The translations under genes and the position numbers were made by a program. From assembly GCA_905234265.1 (NCBI GenBank), contig CAJOHJ010000004.1:111893-175892 (forward strand): 64,000 nt of DNA, in the 5' to 3' direction. Source of the DNA: an uncultured Prevotella sp. GTDB taxonomy: Bacteria; Bacteroidota; Bacteroidia; Bacteroidales; Bacteroidaceae. The notes beneath the pieces are model-generated. The model was not told the DNA's origin and searched no databases. It saw nothing but the letters and a program-made list of their open reading frames with translations. The stretch's first letter is position 1; each line of letters begins with the position of its first letter. Shown in pieces: positions 60,659 to 64,000 of this stretch.

Positions 60659-61996
60659 ATGAACTGGAAACAGCTGATTTCTAACAAGCGCCTTGGGCAG
60701 GAATACCGCCACTTGGAGCGCCACGACGACCGCACAGAGTTTAAGCGCGACTACGACCGCCTGATATTCTCGGCACCCTTTCGCCGCCTGCAGAATAAGA
60801 CGCAGGTATTCCCGCTGCCCGGCTCCGTATTCGTGCATAACCGCCTGACGCACTCCTTAGAAGTGGCAAGCGTGGGAATGTCGCTGGGCAGCGATGTCGC
60901 GCAGCACATACTTAAGAGCCGCCCAGAGCTTCAGGACTCGATGATTGAGCAAATAGGCCAGATAGTCTCCACGGCCTGCCTGGCGCACGACTTGGGAAAT
61001 CCGCCATTCGGCCACAGCGGCGAAAAGGCCATACAGACCTTCTTCTCAGAAGGCGCAGGCAGCGAGCTGAAGGACAAGGTGGCGCCGGAATTCTGGGATG
61101 ACATCACTCACTTTGAAGGCAATGCCAACGCCTTCCGCCTGCTGACTCACCAGTTCAAGGGACGCCGCCCCGGCGGTTTCGTAATGACCTACTCCACGCT
61201 GGCCAGCATCGTGAAATATCCACACGCCTCGTCGGCGGCTGGCAAGAAGGGCAAGTTCGGCTTCTTCCAGAGCGAGCAGGAATACTACAAGCGCATCGCC
61301 GACGAAATGGGCATCGCCTGCAAGTCGGCTCCCGGCGAGCCGCTGCGCTATGCGCGCCACCCGCTGGTGTATCTCGTGGAAGCTGCCGACGACATCTGCT
61401 ACGAAATCATGGACATCGAGGACGCCCACAAGCTGAAAATCCTGTCCTACGCAGAGACAGAGCGGCTGCTGCTCGACTTTTTCGACGAGGAGCAGCGGCG
61501 CCACATCGTCGACCGCATAGCCAACGAGCAGCTGGAAGACCCTAACGAGAAGGTCGTCTACATGCGCGCCAGCGTCATCGGCAAACTGGAAAATGTCTGT
61601 GTGGAAGCTTTCCTTCAGCACGAGGAGGAAATTCTGGAAGGCACGCTCGAAGGGTCGCTCATCGACTACATAAACCCACAGCAGCGCGAGGCTTACCGCC
61701 GCTGTGCAGAGCTGTCGATGAAACGCATCTACCGCAGCCGCCCGGTGCTTGACGTGGAACTCTCCGGTTACAAAATCATGGCAACACTCATGGAGCAGAT
61801 GATAGAAGCTGTGATGAACCCTCACCGATACTACTCGCAGCAGCTCATAGAGCGTGTGTCGTCGCAGTATGACATCACTGCGCCACAGCTGGAGACGCGC
61901 CTCATGGCCGTCATCGACTATATCGCCGGCATGACCGACGTATACGCTCTAGACGTTTACCAGAAAATCAACGGCATATCGCTGCCCATCGTCTGA
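60659..61996 (+). CDS. dgt: dGTP triphosphohydrolase-like HD-domain protein
   Basis: Hydrolyses dNTPs, classically dGTP, to nucleoside and triphosphate. The product is 445 residues from MNWKQLISNKRLGQEYR. HD-domain metal ligands: His in NRLTHSLEVASVG, HD in ACLAHDLGNPPFGHSGEKAI, and Asp in LVEAADDICYEIMDIEDAH. RDYDRLIFSAPFRRLQNKTQVFPL is the conserved N-terminal block (given in part). Substrate preference cannot be told from sequence alone. It is convergent with murF with an 11-bp gap. Confidence 0.92.
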   Translation: MNWKQLISNKRLGQEYRHLERHDDRTEFKRDYDRLIFSAPFRRLQNKTQVFPLPGSVFVHNRLTHSLEVASVGMSLGSDVAQHILKSRPELQDSMIEQIGQIVSTACLAHDLGNPPFGHSGEKAIQTFFSEGAGSELKDKVAPEFWDDITHFEGNANAFRLLTHQFKGRRPGGFVMTYSTLASIVKYPHASSAAGKKGKFGFFQSEQEYYKRIADEMGIACKSAPGEPLRYARHPLVYLVEAADDICYEIMDIEDAHKLKILSYAETERLLLDFFDEEQRRHIVDRIANEQLEDPNEKVVYMRASVIGKLENVCVEAFLQHEEEILEGTLEGSLIDYINPQQREAYRRCAELSMKRIYRSRPVLDVELSGYKIMATLMEQMIEAVMNPHRYYSQQLIERVSSQYDITAPQLETRLMAVIDYIAGMTDVYALDVYQKINGISLPIV

Positions 61997-62007
61997 ACAC
62001 CGACACC

Positions 62008-63342
62008 CTACAACAAGTCCTGCAACTGGTAGAGCTTGTTGCTGTTAGAGCCTTTTATCAGAATGTAGTAGCCTTCTGGATGTTCCTGGGCTATGGCCTC
62101 CTTGACGGCTTCCACGTCGTGGAAGGTGCGGAAGCCGGTGTCCATTCCTTCGAAGGTGCTGCCCACAAGCCACACCGAGTCGAAGGCTGAGTCGCGCAGC
62201 ATGCTGACAAGACGGCTGTGCTCTTCGGCAGACACGTCGCCAAGCTCGCCCATCTGACCTATGATGGCCATCTTGCGAGGCACGTCCATCAGGCGGAAGT
62301 TCTCTATGGCGGCCTTCATGCTCGTCGGGTTGGCATTGTAGGCGTCTACCACAAGGTGGTTGGTGGCCGTCGTGGTCAGCTGCGAGCGGTTGTTGGTGGG
62401 CTTATAGCCGGCAATGGCCTGGTTGATAAGCTCGAAGGGAACGTTGTTCACGTAGCCCACGGTGATGGCGGCCAGAATGTTGTTCAGATTGTAGGCACCT
62501 ATGAGCTGCGTCTGCACCTCCATCCACTCGCTCTGGTAGCCGGCATCGCTGTCCTGCTCGCGCCAGCGCAGACGCAGGAACGGCGCACAGCTCACCACTT
62601 CGCCGCGGATGAGGATGTCGCTGTTATCACTCTGCCCATAATAATATATGTCTGCCAGTCCGCCGGTCATTGCCATCAGATGCTCGTTGTCGCGGTCGAC
62701 AAAAACCGGCAGCTCGCGGCTTCGCAGGAAGTCGTACAGCTCTCCCTTTGTGCGACATACGCCCTCAAAGGAGCCAAAGCCCTGCAGGTGGGCGCGGCCT
62801 ACGTTGGTAATAAGCCCGCAGGTAGGCTCGGCAGTCTCCACCAGCGTCTTTATGTCGCCGGGATGCGAGGCCCCCATCTCAACGATGGCAATGTCGTGTT
62901 CGTCGGTGAGCCTCAGCAGCGTCTTCGGCACACCCACGTCGTTGTTGAAGTTGCCCTCGGTGGCCATCACGTTATAGCATGTCGCCAGCACTGCACGCAC
63001 CAGTTCCTTGGTGGTTGTCTTGCCATTGGTGCCGGTGATGCCGACGACGGGAATGTCGAACTGGCGGCGGTGTTCGCGTGCTATGTCTTTCAGTGTCTGC
63101 AGGCAGTCGTCGACGATGATGAGCCGCTGGCGCATGTCGTCAGTCCACTGGCCGGCGTCGCCGGGCTGCTCGTCGCAGACGGCGTAGGCGCAGCCCTGCT
63201 GCAGGGCGGTGGCGGCGAAGTGGTTGCCGTTGAAGGTCTCACCCTTGAGGGCTATGAAAATGCTGCCCTTCTCGCACTGGCGTGTGTCGGTGGTGATGAC
63301 GGGATGCTGCTTGTAAATCTGGAACAATTCGCTGATAGACAT
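62008..63342 (-). CDS. murF: UDP-N-acetylmuramoyl-tripeptide--D-alanyl-D-alanine ligase
   Basis: Cytoplasmic ligase adding D-Ala-D-Ala to the peptidoglycan precursor. The product is 444 residues. N-terminal substrate domain (ITTDTRQCEKGSIFIALKGETFNGNHF, split as ITTDTRQ and GSIFIALKGETFNGN), P-loop GITGTNGKTTTKEL, EGNFNNDVGVPKTLL, EMGASHPGDIKTL, and C-terminal VVDAYNANPTSMKAAIENF. All are signatures of MurF. It lies 51 bp downstream of a PfkB-type kinase gene and not in a cell-wall cluster, a usual state of affairs in Bacteroidetes. Confidence 0.96.
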   Translation of the reverse strand: MSISELFQIYKQHPVITTDTRQCEKGSIFIALKGETFNGNHFAATALQQGCAYAVCDEQPGDAGQWTDDMRQRLIIVDDCLQTLKDIAREHRRQFDIPVVGITGTNGKTTTKELVRAVLATCYNVMATEGNFNNDVGVPKTLLRLTDEHDIAIVEMGASHPGDIKTLVETAEPTCGLITNVGRAHLQGFGSFEGVCRTKGELYDFLRSRELPVFVDRDNEHLMAMTGGLADIYYYGQSDNSDILIRGEVVSCAPFLRLRWREQDSDAGYQSEWMEVQTQLIGAYNLNNILAAITVGYVNNVPFELINQAIAGYKPTNNRSQLTTTATNHLVVDAYNANPTSMKAAIENFRLMDVPRKMAIIGQMGELGDVSAEEHSRLVSMLRDSAFDSVWLVGSTFEGMDTGFRTFHDVEAVKEAIAQEHPEGYYILIKGSNSNKLYQLQDLL

Positions 63343-63393
63343 ATTAAATAGGGCTAAAGTCGATATGTATAATGGGAAAGTGGGAATGCTTTA

Positions 63394-64000
63394 TCACAGA
63401 TTATTCAACGACTGGCGGCACTCGCTGCCAAACTCTGGCGAAATGTAGTTATACAGACTGCCGCACACCTCTGCAGAGAATTTCATTCCGCTGCTTATCA
63501 AGCGGTCCCACTGCTGCTCAGTGAGTCCCTCCTGCAGCTTGCTCTTGGTGATGCCTTCGCTGATGATGGCGAAGAGCAGGCCGGCGTTGAAGTTGTCGCC
63601 GGCACCTATCGTGCTGACGGTCTTCGTGGGCTGCACTGGATACTGCCTGGAAAGTCCCCCGTCGGCACGCAGCTCAATGGGTTGCGCACCGCCGGTGCAG
63701 ATGAACTTCTTGGTGTAGAAGGCTATCTCAGAGCGGTAAATCTTGTCGGCATCGGCAGTGTTGAACAGCACCTGGAAGTCGTCGGCAGAGCCGCGCACGA
63801 TGTCGGAAAGCTCAAAATTCTCAAGCATGTTGGCACGCAGCTTCACGGCCTCGTGCTTGTGGGACGCGCGGTAGTTGACGTCGTAGTAGATGATGGCTCC
63901 GCGCTCGTGGGCATAGTCAAGGAAGTCCTTGACCTGCGGACGTATCACCGGGTTCAGCGCATAGTATGAGCCGAACAGCACGATGTCGTCGGCCTCTATC
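63394..64000 (-). CDS. PfkB-family carbohydrate kinase, C-terminal part
   Basis: Only the last 202 residues are inside the window; the start is beyond 64000. ATP-binding motif with the catalytic Asp is visible (TVSTIGAGDNFNAGLLFAI). DIVLFGSYYALNPV, YYDVNYRASHKHEA and DIVRGSADDF match fructokinase/ribokinase-type sugar kinases. Preference for fructose is likely but cannot be settled without the N-terminal half. Confidence 0.85.
   Translation of the reverse strand, partial: IEADDIVLFGSYYALNPVIRPQVKDFLDYAHERGAIIYYDVNYRASHKHEAVKLRANMLENFELSDIVRGSADDFQVLFNTADADKIYRSEIAFYTKKFICTGGAQPIELRADGGLSRQYPVQPTKTVSTIGAGDNFNAGLLFAIISEGITKSKLQEGLTEQQWDRLISSGMKFSAEVCGSLYNYISPEFGSECRQSLNNL

Noticed and set aside
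1..64000. tRNA, rRNA, integrase or transposase genes
   Set aside because: Reading both strands showed no T-loop/cloverleaf pattern, rRNA landmark or recombinase motif. A tRNA scan would settle small misses.

Overview
The window looks like chromosome of a Prevotella-type member of the Bacteroidales. The reasons are near-consensus Bacteroidetes promoters (TAnnTTTG with an upstream TTG/TTTG element), many secreted proteins ending in the short Prevotella-style sorting tail (xDLxGRR...KGxYIxxGKKVVVK), pectin-degrading enzymes, a DUF2023 protein, an S46 dipeptidyl-peptidase and inositol-lipid genes. No rRNA, tRNA, CRISPR array, transposase or SusC/SusD pair was recognised. Everything here is read by eye. 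Family names come from recognising motifs, not from a database search.

Layout. 1-4.5 kb (minus): two pectin lyases, PL1 (cut by the window edge) and PL11. 4.7-10.3 kb (minus): two large paralogous secreted proteins with chitobiase-C-terminal-like repeats, each with its own promoter and terminator. 10.7-11.4 kb: a PIN-domain toxin/antitoxin pair. 11.6-15.2 kb (minus): a dockerin-bearing carbohydrate-binding protein followed by a small cohesin-like protein. 15.3-23.2 kb (minus): recO, and upstream of it a 2375-residue protein built of nine repeated modules. 23.5-27.8 kb (plus): a subtilisin and a membrane-anchored SpoIIE-type phosphatase. 28-33.3 kb: a DUF3332 lipoprotein, then metH-metF (methionine and one-carbon metabolism). 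33.6-41.2 kb: gpmI, a DUF2023 protein, a LruC-like lipoprotein, a nucleoside-recognition transporter-like protein, a flippase, and a GxxExxY gene inside a 537-bp cassette with inverted-repeat ends. 41.2-44.4 kb: S46 peptidase and dusB. 44.5-51.9 kb: a pectin-use operon (PL1, DUF3826, lipoprotein, beta-helix protein). 52.3-54.6 kb: efp, a GT2 glycosyltransferase, radC. 54.7-58.2 kb: a four-gene surface cluster (VTC-type polyphosphate polymerase domain, DUF4956, DUF2490, Cthe_2159-like beta-helix). 58.2-60.5 kb (minus): CDP-alcohol phosphatidyltransferase and inositol-3-phosphate synthase. 60.7-64 kb: dGTPase-like gene, murF, and a PfkB kinase cut by the window edge.

Most unusual signal. Short tandem repeats with a period of 21 bp (two of them 20-22 bp) occur at about twelve places in 64 kb. 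Their sequences are largely unrelated to one another, and they lie both between genes and inside coding starts. Several begin exactly at the stop codon of the preceding gene. One family (core TTACGAAATTATCTC) is also dispersed as arrays ending in an inverted copy, and its palindromic core sits in frame inside the CDP-alcohol phosphatidyltransferase gene.

Second point of interest. The dockerin protein lacks the sorting tail that its neighbours have, and the cohesin-like protein 29 bp downstream has one. This suggests a minimal two-protein surface scaffold.
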